Assembly (NCBI GenBank): GCA_037039685.1
Contig: JAWNGF010000002.1
Location: forward strand, 124,001-188,000
Origin: Ceratobasidium sp. AG-K
Taxonomy: Eukaryota > Basidiomycota > Agaricomycetes > Cantharellales > Ceratobasidiaceae
DNA length: 64,000 nt
Direction: 5' to 3'
Of the stretch, positions 54,186-64,000 are shown piece after piece. The position numbers were made by a program, and so were the translations under genes. The notes under the pieces were generated by a model. The model saw nothing but the letters and a program-made list of their open reading frames with translations, did not search any database and was not told where the DNA came from. How positions within the stretch are numbered: position 1 is the stretch's first letter; every line of letters begins with the position of its first letter.

Positions 54186-54833
54186 CCACAGTGCACTATA
54201 TCGTAGTGGCCGCGGCCGATGCCACTAGTGCCACATACGAGCTCAAAGGCTTATTCAGCGTAACGGGATCACGCAACATCTCTATAGGGCAATGTCTACA
54301 TTGGATCGGGATTAAATAAGGGCGAAACGTCAATGTGGATAGACGGGCAGTTTACGCTGTAAGGGAGAAACGTGCGGGCCGTTACGGTTTGGGCGTTCCG
54401 CCGTGTCTGCGCTCGCTGTTGTTGATAAATCCTTGTCATCTGTTGATTGGCTCTTTTCACCTATTTACAGTCTAACCCCTGAGCGTTCGATATCTCCCGT
54501 TTGTGATTTCGGGGCCCTTGCGCGTACTCTTTCAAGGTGTAGATCAGCTCTCATCAGATGTGGGGCCAGGGCCCACATACCTGGGACGCCAAATTTGGGA
54601 ACGGGGCCGAAAAGGGAGTGTGGCCTTTATGACCGATCCAGTGATACGTCTCCCCACAGCTAAGCTAGGCCGGAGCATGGGTGCCACACTCCGCTTCGCT
54701 AACAGGGGTTTGACAGCGCGGCGCTCAACAATTTGATCCGGGCGCCCTCGCTTGTGGGTTATAAGAACTTGGATTTATGTAGGCTTGACATACATTCGAG
54801 CCACTGTGCGGGTCTGAGCATCTGACTCTCCTA
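54186..54833. other. Intergenic region before caspase-like gene 1
   Basis: No coding exon with conserved splice context recognised. Confidence 0.5.
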
Positions 54834-57026
54834 ATGGCAGGTGAGACAGCCAAATTGCGTAATTCGATGGTGTGCCAAGCTCACACCCGAGTCGGTAGCT
54901 CATGCCACGCATCCAAGAGGCCCCAAAAACGACCTCATCGTAGTGCCAGGCGAGGTTCCAAAGCAGCAGAGTCGGGAATCTCCGCCCATTAACGGCAGTG
55001 TACCTGGGGAGTATCCTACCGAGGACCAACAAAACGTTCCGAAGTCGATATTTACGAGTAATTTCTTAACAAAAACATGGTCGAAGCCGGATAGAACCGT
55101 TAGCCCAGCAAGTAATCGTCGAGCTTTAGTGGTACATGGCCTTAAAATTACCATGATGATAATATATTCTGACTACAATGGCTGAGATATTCTAGGTAGC
55201 GGTAGCATATGACAGCGGTCGAACGCCTCCAGACCGGCTAACCGAGACGTATACCGACGCCCATAGGATTATTGAAATGCTAGGTAAATTTCATCCCCAT
55301 TGGGGTCTCAATATACGTGATTCACAAGCCTATGATTCGTGCTCATGTAGAAAAATTTGGTTACACCTCGGAAGATATTTGCGTACTCGCTGATATAGAT
55401 ATAAAACCTGCGGATATAGATACAAAACCTGCGGGTGCTAGGCGATACGACAAGTCGCGTTGGCCATCCATGGACAATATTGTGAGCATTGGCAATCAGT
55501 AATGGTCCCATGATTCGAAGCCAGAGTTCTGAATAGCGTTTGCATGATAGATCGATGGACTCTATTGGCTGACTGATGGAAGTGGGCCAAATACTTATCG
55601 GTTCCTATTCTGTTGGTGTCTTTCCGTTTTGTACCGGTATGGACAGGATACAGCTGACCAAGCGACAGTTGCAGGGCACGGTTATAGCCAGCGAAGAAAG
55701 ACCAAGCCCGAAAATGGTGATTTCCATGGCTCTAATGAAGGTAAATTGCCATTTATATTGCACATCGAGCTCGTGCAAAACATCTCGGGTAGCCATTTTG
55801 CCAGCAGATGTAGAATACCGCACCTTCGAGAAATGCGAAGGATGTGAATGTCAGCCCAACCTATTACCTGTGCCAAAGCCCGGAACGGTTCTCTGGGATT
55901 CAGTAAGCCCGAGATCGCTTTTGCTTCACTTGTCACCAACGTCGGCCCTGTGCTTGCATACAGACTATCAACCAAATCCTGGCGGAGTCTCTCAGAGCTG
56001 GAACAAAGCTGACGGTAAGATTCTCACGATCAGCACCTTGGTATTCATCACGTCCAATCTGCATAGGTTATATTCGATGTAAGTAAAAGCACAAGTAAAC
56101 CCGCTGACACCCTCCCACTCATTATTTATAGTGCTGCCACAGTGGAGGAACTCTTAGAAGTTGGTTGGCTTCTTGCTGGTTGACTCACTGATAACTAATC
56201 ACTCTACTTGTTCGACAAAGATGCTATGCATAATTTGAAGAACGCGTCCCATATTAGATCAAGAAGCTGGATTATCGACACGGTTAAGAAGGTCGGAGAC
56301 ATGGCACAAGCAGCCTTCGCCTCTCTCATGGATGAAGCCCCAGATCCAGTCCCAACTGGTAACTTCTTAGGTAAGCATCCCATGAGTTTCACATTCGAGG
56401 GGATTCAAGACTGGTGGTTTGCTAGGCCTACCAGTAAGAAAGAAGTTACTCGCTGCAGATGATGTCACCGAGGAGTCTGTTCACTGTGACGGCCTAACCG
56501 AGAGAGGTCATGCCCCCTTGGTCTGCCAATTCTTGGACGAAGTAGGCGTCAAACCTGGCGAACATGCGTCCAAGTTTGAAGACTGTGAAATTGTAAGCAG
56601 TAGAGGCAATTTTTAATGACTTTATTATGAATACCGCCGTTTCCGTGTTCCCGTGCCGTGGTTAGGTCTGCTGGGCGTCCTGCCGAGAAGTTGACTCTGC
56701 TTATGAGGATCGGGGGGCTGGTGGTAGATTTACGGCAGTCAGCCCGTGCAACGCATCATCATATACTTCTTGACTAATAAACATTCTCAGGCATTTACCG
56801 ACTACGTAACCCAACGCATTCATACAGCGGAAGGAACGTATCGCCTTCTTAATCGTCATATCCAGTGAGTATATATCAATCCGGCTTATTCCATATGCGT
56901 GGGGTGATAGGCGTTAACACACCATTTAGGGAGAAGTTTGAACGGTATAATGAAGGCGTTGTCGAAACAAAGAAACAAAGCCCAAGGGTAAGCCGTCACA
57001 ATAAAGGCAGGAGAAAACAGTACTAA
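54834..57026 (+). CDS. Caspase-fold (metacaspase-like, peptidase C14) gene 1
   Basis: Exons, in frame: up to 55131 (ends RRALV), 55196-55283 (VAVAYDSG ... TDAHRIIEML), 55351-55481 (KFGYTSEDICVLADI), 55551-55611, 55669-55740 (FFAGHGYSQ, catalytic His), 55793-55902 (AILPADVEYRTF, CEGCEC), 55964-56014, the microexon 56067-56078 (VIFD), 56132-56159 (CCHSGG, catalytic Cys), 56221-56370, 56459-56592, 56666-56737 (VCWASCREVDSAYE, GGRFTA), 56791-56861 and 56940-57026. The family cleaves after basic residues (metacaspases) and acts in stress, death or incompatibility. The N-terminus is unresolved: no ATG lies in the first exon frame, and ATG 54834 with a tiny first exon is one option. The C-terminal end could instead be spliced onward at 56998. 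It is paralogous to gene 2. Confidence 0.7.
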
Positions 57027-57313
57027 CTCACTAGTACGCGCTATTGTATCGTTTCTGCTGGCGACATGAGATCAGCTTTTCACATCGGCCAACTCATTCG
57101 GTGACGGAGATGAGACTTATTTCTCTCACAAGTTGGATATGTGAGGATGGGGTGCAGGTTATTACGGCTTGCAAAATGTTTGCTGTTTACCATTTTTTTA
57201 AATTGAACAGTGATCTTGTCGTACTTGTAATCATAAGCAAAGCAGCGAGAGAGGGGAAATATGCTATACCCGAAATAGGAAAAGGATGTTTTAAGCCCGG
57301 TACTCGCTCGTAA

Positions 57314-59364
57314 TTTACTCGCCTCCCCAGTGGTCTATCGCTTCTACTCCGTTATCTGCTAAGTTAGGTTTGAGTGCTAGACGCTCCGGTTACATCTCAA
57401 TAAATATACTCGATCAAGGACCCATTGACCTCAAAGGTGAAATCTGACGGTGATAATGAGCGCACACATGTTTGAAATAGAGCTACAGATGGATGCCCCT
57501 GCGTCGAATCTCCCGAACCGTAGATCACAGACTTGAGTCCTTGCAAAGCGGCTTCTGTATTAATTCTCTAGCTCTGTATAGGCGGGGTTAGACCAGGGCA
57601 AAAGTGCCCTCGACCATAGTATCTTCTAGGCTTTTACGGCCTATGTCAATAAACACGATGCCAGCACAGGCACGTATCGGGGTCTCAATAACTGCCTTCG
57701 GTATGTAGGAGGGAATGTACATTTGCGTGAGATAGGCTGAACTTCACCTGCGTTGTATAAGCGTTGCCTTTAACACTTATAGCAACGACAATAGTAGACT
57801 ACGTGATGGTGCACACCCTTTGCAACAACCCTAGGTTCGCCTTTTTAAATTGCCTGGCTTCTTGGGTATCACCTACGTAGTCATTGTTAGGCCTACGCTA
57901 CAGAGAATGTAGCGCGGGCTGGGGATTACTTCAGGGGGCGCCTGGACATGTGAAGTGTCAAATCCGAGTGATCCAACATGCTGAAATAGGTTCCTATCGA
58001 ATGCAAATAGCCAAGAATGCTTATCGACTGGTCTAGAATATGGAAACATGCTAGAGAGACGTATGGTCGAACAAAGCGGATAGTATAATTAGTCTGCTCA
58101 TGGCAGGAGAGCGATGAGCACACGCCCGACATTCAATGCCGCTTAGTTATGCTAAGTACACTACGTAACGAGAAGGATAGCTACACATACAATAGTAATA
58201 AGATATCTGACGCACTATGCTCTGGCTCGGGCAATTGGACCAGGATTGTATATAGAAATTCCATGTATTATACTAGAGCAATCCAGTACAACAATCGAGT
58301 CAATTCGGAGTTAGACTGGGCGCACATTATATGCGTGGCCTTGACACCCGAATGTCTCATCAATCAGCAGGCTATGACAAGAGAGAGCGTTATTTGGGCT
58401 GCTTCGTGCCCATCTCTCTGCGATATATTATCAAGAAGAGCAGGGACAGAGGCATATAGTGAGCAGGTCCCACTTCCTCCCGGCGCTTAACTTACCACTA
58501 AGCTCAGTCAATGGCGTTTGTCATCCGTAAATCATCGTATCTAATCACTATCCATATTAGGGTCACTCGACGATGCATTTGGACCAGAAATATGGGTTTC
58601 CAACCTCATAGGTTGTTCGCCGCCCCGGGCGTCCACGGCGGATGTTATGATAACAAGGAGTATATAGCTTCCCGTTGAGACCACGTCCTAGCGGGGTTAC
58701 TGTAAGTTGGCTAGTACACAGCGCGAGCTCGCTGTACGGCTTTTTGACTTGTCTCACGATGCGATACTGACATTATGGTAATATTGTTCATGAAATTGCT
58801 CCTGGGCGCTCGAATTCAATCATCTGATCATTTGCCGGGACAGTGGTGTGGGGTTCCGACACATAATATCCCTCGAATTTGTTACGCATCTCGCCCCTCT
58901 TTATGCCGCCCAGCGTGTTTTCTGCAGGGAACGTGGTTTAACGCTGATGTCCTACCGTTTATGGAGGCGACCCAGTGCTATGGGTTTGTGGAGAAGGGTT
59001 AGCACGATCCAGCTAGTACAATAGCGACATGCCATCACTACGTGCGTGGGATCCCTGATAATCTGTGGACCATCGCATCAGCGAGCTAGCCAGCAGACTC
59101 AAATTTCCTGCCTAGGATTCACCCTCTTCACGTCCAACGAAGGTAATCCCTCGGGCGTCCAGCTGTTCCACGTGGGTACACTGGCCCTCGACACACCCAC
59201 CCTTTGTGAGTTAGGGAGTACCGTGATTGTGGCATCTTATAAAGCTTACGGTTATGTGAAGAAGGATCTTCGAAGTCAGCCATGACCTCACCTCCAAGTC
59301 CTATTAGTGTCGCCTCAGATATCTCCCTCCCGGAAGAGAGGTATTGGGAGCCAGATTACAGTAG
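57314..59364. other. Gene-poor stretch between the caspase-like genes
   Basis: It holds one recognisable caspase exon relic (57631-57701). A possible echo of the VIWAASC segment lies near 58386. Other open frames (58149-58490, 58775-59002, 59046-59285) show no domain. Confidence 0.5.
57631..57701 (+). pseudogene. Relic of a third caspase-like gene (one late exon)
   Basis: An exon-sized block with intact AG and GT borders encodes AFTAYVNKHDASTGTYRGLN. It is the same length (71 bp) and phase as 56791-56861 of gene 1 and matches 61276 onward of gene 2. Flanking exons could not be found, so it is a leftover of a deleted copy. Confidence 0.6.
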
Positions 59365-61595
59365 ATGCACCCATCAAACCTGCTAATAGGAACCCAACTA
59401 ACAGTTGTCACAGCTGGCCCAATGTTAGACGAAGAACCTCAATTCAGAGGTCGCCCAGCCCAAGCCGCCGTATCTGCCAGCACACAAGTAGCGAGACCAC
59501 CTTCGCGGAGGAGTGTTCAAGACAACGGCACATATCATCGAGAGCAATTCAAAGTCAAGTTCAAGAGCAAATTATGGCGGGGGATCGACGATCCAGTCCC
59601 AATGAATCCCTCGAGTACCCGTAGGGCACTGGTGGTATATCGACCCGTCTTTGGATCGAGTTCTTCCGTAACCTATTCCCCTTCCCCTTTAGATTGCGAT
59701 AGGCTACGGAGGTCGAAGTCCCCCAGCAGAGCTTCCCGGTACATACATAGATGCACATAGGGTGATTAACATGCTAGGTGAATCTGACCGTGGGACTGCC
59801 AGCTTCAAGTTTACTGACCACAATTTCGTTTTACCGTCGCATGAAAGGGAAACTTGGCTACCAAGACGATGAGATATCCGTGCTCGCGGATATGCATATT
59901 CTGGATGAATACGGAGATCCTGAGCCGCAACGTTTGCCTTCGAGGAGTAATATTGTACGTCCTAACATTGCGGGTGATCAGCAATTACTGAAATACTCGC
60001 GAACAGCGAAAGGGCCTTGAGTGGCTGGCTCGGAGCAGCCAAGCCATTAGTCATAACGAACGTCGTTTTTTATTCTGTACGTCTCGTTTCAAATTGGTTT
60101 CAGACAAATATTAGCGCTTTGCTCAGGCCCTAGAAGTTGCTGGCCATGGTCATCGCCAGGTAACTAGACAAGACACCCAAGAGGGAGCATGTCAGTGGGT
60201 TGCGAACGAAGGTCAGCCAAACATGCGTGTCACAAAACCATGCTGACGGTTTCCTGGAACCAAACTGGGACAATCCCCGTTAGGAATCATGCCATCGGAT
60301 ATTGACTTCCAACGCTTCAACCCATGCGAAGGCTGTCAATGCAGCGACACTATGTGGGACAATCCCAACGAGCTACAAACTTCGGGCGCCAATTCCTTAT
60401 TGGTACCTAATCCAGTGACTATTTTGTGGGATTATGTGAGGTAGTTTGATTGTCCCAATCGTTCCACCGCTGATCCTTTAGGTGGCTAGGTTTTCAACGA
60501 GACCCTTGCCAAGAATCTCCAGCCCGGTACCAAGTTGACGGTGAGCCACCTTCACGAGATATAGTAGACTTCCTGTATTCTGATGTCCTATATAGGTCAT
60601 GTTCGACGTAAGTGTATTCCTGGTACAGAGCCACGGGCTGCTGAACACTATAAAAATACCTAGTGTTGCCATAGTGGTGGTACCGTTCGGAGTACGTAAA
60701 ATGTCCTTGAAAAGCTGGGAGATTTAACCCAATGAAAAGGTACTCTTCATAATGGAACGAACACCACCGAAGCCTGGAGGAGCCGCCCGGGGCAGGGCGT
60801 TATCAAAATTACAGACACAATTTTACCAGGGAGCTCAGAGCAGCCGGTGATGGAAGACAATAAAGAGTTGTTTGGTAATTTGCTAGGTGAGTGACCCCGT
60901 TGAGATACTTTCGGGAAGAGTCCACATCGAGGCCGGCATGGTGTACAGGTCTTCCGACTCTCGCCAATCTGGACAGTTCGACTCCTGTTACTATCAGGCC
61001 TAGAGGAACCAATGTACCTGCCTGCCAGCTCTTGTCGGATGCGAACGTGAGGCAGAGTAGTGTGTCATTCCATGAACAATGTGAAGTGGTAAGCGTAATG
61101 TGATATGGTTGAGGCGGGGTGAAGCTTAGATTAGGTGTGATTTCGTTACAAGATTTGTTGGGCAGCGTGTACCGATGTTCAGAGTGCGCTCGAGATGGAA
61201 GATACTGGGGGTCGCTTCACAAAGGTGTGTCGCTAATCCCTATGACGTGATTCCATACGACGGTTTCCGGTCAAGGCGCTTACCGACTATATAAATGCAC
61301 ACAACGCCCACGAAGGAACATATCGGGGTCTGAACCGTCATATCAAGTACGTACATCAGAGCGTAGCTGAATGCGACGGGCTGAACAGTACACGCGCTTT
61401 GCTAGAGATGTTTTTGATGGTCACAACAATGCTAAGAGTATCCTGGATTTTGGCACACAGGCTATCCAGCATCCACAGGTTAGCCATGGCACATAATTGG
61501 TCTCTAATTGTCACCTTATCACGGGCTCACAGGTGTATGCTACCAATAATGTCTCGCAGACCCACGATTATTTCATTAGGCCGCTTGACGTGTGA
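59365..61595 (+). CDS. Caspase-fold (metacaspase-like, peptidase C14) gene 2, 488 aa
   Basis: A complete 15-exon model: 59365-59634, 59693-59777, 59848-59954, 60007-60076, 60137-60211, 60284-60435, 60490-60540, 60596-60607, 60664-60691, 60740-60886, 60919-61088, 61153-61224, 61276-61350, 61389-61478, 61533-61595; 1467 bases, all joins GT-AG and in frame. Domain order: polar N-terminal 85 residues; RRALVIAIGYGG (first strand); DAHRVINMLGKLGYQDDEISVL; FFAGHGHRQ (catalytic His); a Cys cluster CEGCQC that is unusual for the family; VMFD then CCHSGG (catalytic Cys); ICWAACTDVQSALE, GGRFTK; and QHPQVY near the end. His and Cys are both present, so the enzyme is plausibly active. Read unspliced, the His exon shows a false TAG. 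Start ATG 59365 is the first in the frame; a short upstream exon is possible. Confidence 0.82.
60596..60607 (+). other. 12-nt microexon before the catalytic Cys of caspase-like gene 2
   Basis: GTCATGTTCGAC, flanked by AG and GTAAGT, encodes VMFD. Gene 1 has the same-sized exon at 56067-56078 (VIFD). Both sit between a 51-bp and a 28-bp exon. Confidence 0.7.
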
Positions 61596-61985
61596 GATGA
61601 GTTTTGACAGTCTGGGCGCTGGACAAATACTTGTTTTTATACGGTAGTTTGTAAAAAATATTGAATTCGACTTCCTGCAACATCCGGTCACATGAAATAT
61701 GCTCTGCGGAATCTTCAATCAGCTTCAAGGTGCTCACGTTGCTGGATAAATGTGCGTGAAATTTCACGTTTGTCTCGTCACGTGCAGGCGATCACATGAC
61801 CTGACCTCGGAACTCGAGCGTGCCCGTGGACCAACCGTGGACGGCGAGCCTTGAAAGTCGGGGTGAGCGAAAACAGACTAGTAAACGACGACAACATCTA
61901 ACCAAAATGCACATACTCGCCGCCATGCAGACTCGCACGCCAAAACCCCGCCTAGACTTGACAGTGGCTGCCACGTAGCACCCTC
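61596..61985. other. Intergenic region before the Pro/Gln-rich gene
   Basis: About 390 bp, no coding exon recognised. It contains CACGTG-like words (cacgtgcagg near 61780, cacatgacc near 61793) near the probable promoter of the next gene. Confidence 0.5.
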
Positions 61986-63451
61986 ATGTCTCGAACATAT
62001 TTCCCCTCGGACGGCCAGGCGAGCGGCGATCAGTACCAGCAGTTTACGGAAAGCACGCCCCAGCCTCAGTCTTCTACGCACGACTCGACGGCTAATACAG
62101 AAGGGTATAGCCTCTATCCTGATAATACGTTTCCCGAGACCGAGGTCCCGCCGCAGTATCATGCTCCCAGCGAGGACGGGTCGTCGTTTGAGGATCGTCT
62201 GAGATCGTTGATGCGTCGACAGGGCGATGAGCTGCGAACGTTTGCAGAGCGCGAGGCACGCAATATCGACGAGGTCAGTTTATTCTCACAGACTAGATCT
62301 TGCTCTAAGTTGTGCAGATTCGGTCCCAAGCGGCGGCAATGGCCAACGCATCCCCCCACGAGTTTTTGTACTCGGTCTCAATGCAGCCGCTCACACCACA
62401 AGACACCATCACACGGATGGACGCCGCACTCGAACATCTCCACCAAGCCCTCGGATACGACGGATTCCTCGCAGTCGTCACCCCCGTCGACGCAGACGGT
62501 GACGGCGGGATCACAGCCGGTACCAAACTTGGCCTCGAATTCTGGAAAGGGCTGCGCGGGGGAGGGTTGGCCGGACTCAAGTCGCTCAAACTGCGGTGCA
62601 AGGCGAGTCGGGAAGGGTTGGGTCCGATTCCGGCGAGCACGAGTGTGCCGAGTACGACGGCCTCGCGAAAGAGTTTGGATATCAAGCAAGAGTTGAATAG
62701 TGCGATGCGGAATGCGCTGCGCGAGGCGGCGGGGGATCCGTTGGCGGAGATGAGGTGGACCAAACCGGAGCAGTTGGAGGGGTATGGGGTGCGGATTATT
62801 GGGTGGCCGCCGGAGATTGCGTTACGGAACCCGAGCAATAATCCTGTTCGGTGGGTACCAAGGTCTGTCCTTTCACTCTTACTGACTCGCAACAGGGACA
62901 ACAAGACTCTGCTCTCGCTGCTTAAATCCGGCCAACTGCGGTTTGTCAGAAAAGACTCGTCGGAGTGGGACCAGGCCGATCCGGGGGTGCTCGTGCGCTC
63001 GACCGCACAGGCCCAAGCCCAATCGCATATGACGCCCACCCAACTCGGCCCACCCACCATCTCGCGCACTCCCTCTGGGTTCATCCACCCCCATCCGCCG
63101 CAACAACAACCTCCACAGCCCTCCCAACCCTCCCAACCTGCCCAACCTAATCTACCACACCAGCAACCCCTAGGACACCCACAAATCGCATATGTGTACC
63201 AAGTCCCTGCACCAGGTCAAGGATGGATCCTTCCCCCAGGCGTATACGGCGCACCGTTCCCTCCCTCGCACATGGTCCCCGAAGACCCCAACGCAAGCTC
63301 GAGTGCAACAGTTGCCACCAGCCAAATCACAAGCGGAAGCGGGGCCGTCTCGCCCTCTGCCACCACCGGTCGAAAGCGACGAACCGAGGCGGGGGGGTCG
63401 GCTAGCAAAAAGCGAAACAGAACCGGAGCGGCGGTCGAGGCGTCTGGTTAA
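61986..63451 (+). CDS. Conserved-looking Pro/Gln-rich protein of unknown function, 458 aa
   Basis: Three exons (61986-62273, 62318-62850, 62896-63451), with introns of 44 and 45 bp and frame kept. The first 95 residues are polar and end in an Arg/Glu-rich helix (FEDRLRSLMRRQGDELRTF). The middle (about 100-300) looks folded (SPHEFLYSVSMQPLTPQDTI, GTKLGLEFWKGLRGGGLAGL, LEGYGVRIIGWPPEIALRNP). The final third is Pro/Gln-rich with a basic nuclear-localisation-like patch near the end (GRKRRTEAGGSASKKRNR). This layout suggests a DNA- or transcription-associated protein, but I do not recognise the family. GC-rich coding sequence and clean splice sites mark it as a normal host gene, in contrast to the repeat-filled region to the left. 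Confidence 0.82.
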
Positions 63452-63602
63452 TCGACGGCCTCGACGGCCGCTCGATGTCTTGTACTATACTATGGAACTT
63501 TCTTTGTACATATTGGAATCGTATCGTTTTGTGGATGTGCACGTGATGAGGGTAAAATTATATTGCCAATTAGAGTTTCATTGCTCTCCACTGTGATCGA
63601 CG

Positions 63603-64000
63603 ATGGGTCGTACGAAAGCCAAGAAAGTCAAGGCCACTAAAGCAGCGGCGACAACTGGGCCCGAACCGTCTATCGAATCATTATTCGAGAAGGCACAAGA
63701 ACTAGTGATCCAATGTAACTATGACCTCGCCCATCGGTTCGTCCAACGGATACTCGACCGAGATCCCACCAACGTCGAGGCCCGAGAGATGAGCGCCGTA
63801 GTAGAGTTGGAACGAGGGGAGCTTGAATCGGCCACACAGGTAAGTCTCACCAGGTTAATTAGGTGCATCTCGCTAACATGCATCAGCCAGACACTCCTCG
63901 CACTCGTTCCCCCCTCTCCTACTGCCCCTAATCCCCCACCCCATTCGGCGTATCTGTACCTGGCACAACTGAGCGACGGGCCGCACGATGCGCTCAAGTA
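63603..64000 (+). CDS. TPR protein, probable Acl4-type ribosomal protein chaperone (5' part)
   Basis: ATG 63603. Exon 1 runs to 63839, intron 63840-63890 (GTAAGT to CAG), and exon 2 runs off the window. The Lys-rich start (GRTKAKKVKATKAAA) is followed by a TPR-like helix pair (SIESLFEKAQELVIQCNYDL AHRFVQRILDRDPTNVEARE, written here in two parts), then ELERGELESATQTLLAL. The basic leader plus early TPR with this wording resembles fungal Acl4, the dedicated chaperone of ribosomal protein L4. Another TPR protein cannot be excluded from 115 residues. Confidence 0.65.
   Translation, partial: MGRTKAKKVKATKAAATTGPEPSIESLFEKAQELVIQCNYDLAHRFVQRILDRDPTNVEAREMSAVVELERGELESATQVSLTRLIRCISLTCISQTLLALVPPSPTAPNPPPHSAYLYLAQLSDGPHDALK

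Noticed and set aside
57044..57313. 89-aa open frame as the C-terminal exon of caspase-like gene 1
   Set aside because: A splice at 56998 to 57037 could reach it, but beyond the first few residues it matches nothing in gene 2. The unspliced TAA at 57024-57026 gives a simpler end; kept only as an alternative.
60105..60115. In-frame TAG making caspase-like gene 2 a pseudogene
   Set aside because: It appears only if 60077-60136 is read as coding. Splicing it out (GTACGT to GAAG) joins FLF to FAGHG, and the same intron position works in gene 1.

Overview
The window looks like a piece of an Agaricomycete (basidiomycete) genome, most likely a Rhizoctonia/Ceratobasidium-type fungus. This is inferred from short GT-AG introns of about 44-70 bp in every host-type gene, chromodomain Ty3/gypsy elements, a Tnp2-type DNA transposase, a Tad-like LINE, an MreA-like flavin oxidase family and intron-dense caspase-domain genes. 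No species-specific marker was seen.

Positions 1-29,830 are transposons inside transposons. Gypsy element A (1 to about 19,890) is split in its RT/RNase H region by gypsy element B (3038-17488, duplication CAAGC). B is split inside integrase by its close relative C (8214-15444, duplication CAATT). To the right, a Tnp2-type transposase gene E on the minus strand (19942-29432) is split by a third relative, D (20354-27568, minus strand, duplication GATTG). B, C and D share a 456-457 bp LTR, a gag and pol separated by a -1 frameshift site, a self-priming arrangement like Tf1, and a third ORF of exactly 254 codons between pol and the 3' LTR. LTR differences and premature stops are almost all CpG transitions.

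Positions 29,831-40,566 hold a 13-exon gene for an unrecognised, very acidic 605-aa protein (head to head with E), a word-repeat region, a 5'-truncated LINE, and a full-length LINE G (33634-40566, A26 tail, 15-bp target duplication) whose ORF1 and ORF2 overlap by 8 bp.

Positions 41,700-51,000 carry a tandem array of secreted FAD-linked oxidases: two intact eight-exon genes (553 and 554 aa) with matching promoters, and a decayed third copy. Positions 51,000-59,300 are mostly gene-poor, with two TCCGGA-rich patches and gene relics. Two caspase-fold (metacaspase-like) genes follow (about 54,834-57,026 and 59,365-61,595) with one exon relic between them. Both have a conserved 12-nt exon just before the catalytic cysteine. 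The right end returns to ordinary host genes: an unrecognised 458-aa Pro/Gln-rich nuclear-type protein and the start of a TPR protein resembling the ribosomal-protein chaperone Acl4.

Intron-exon models were built by hand from splice consensus and reading-frame continuity. Base-exact ends should be trusted to about one or two bases.
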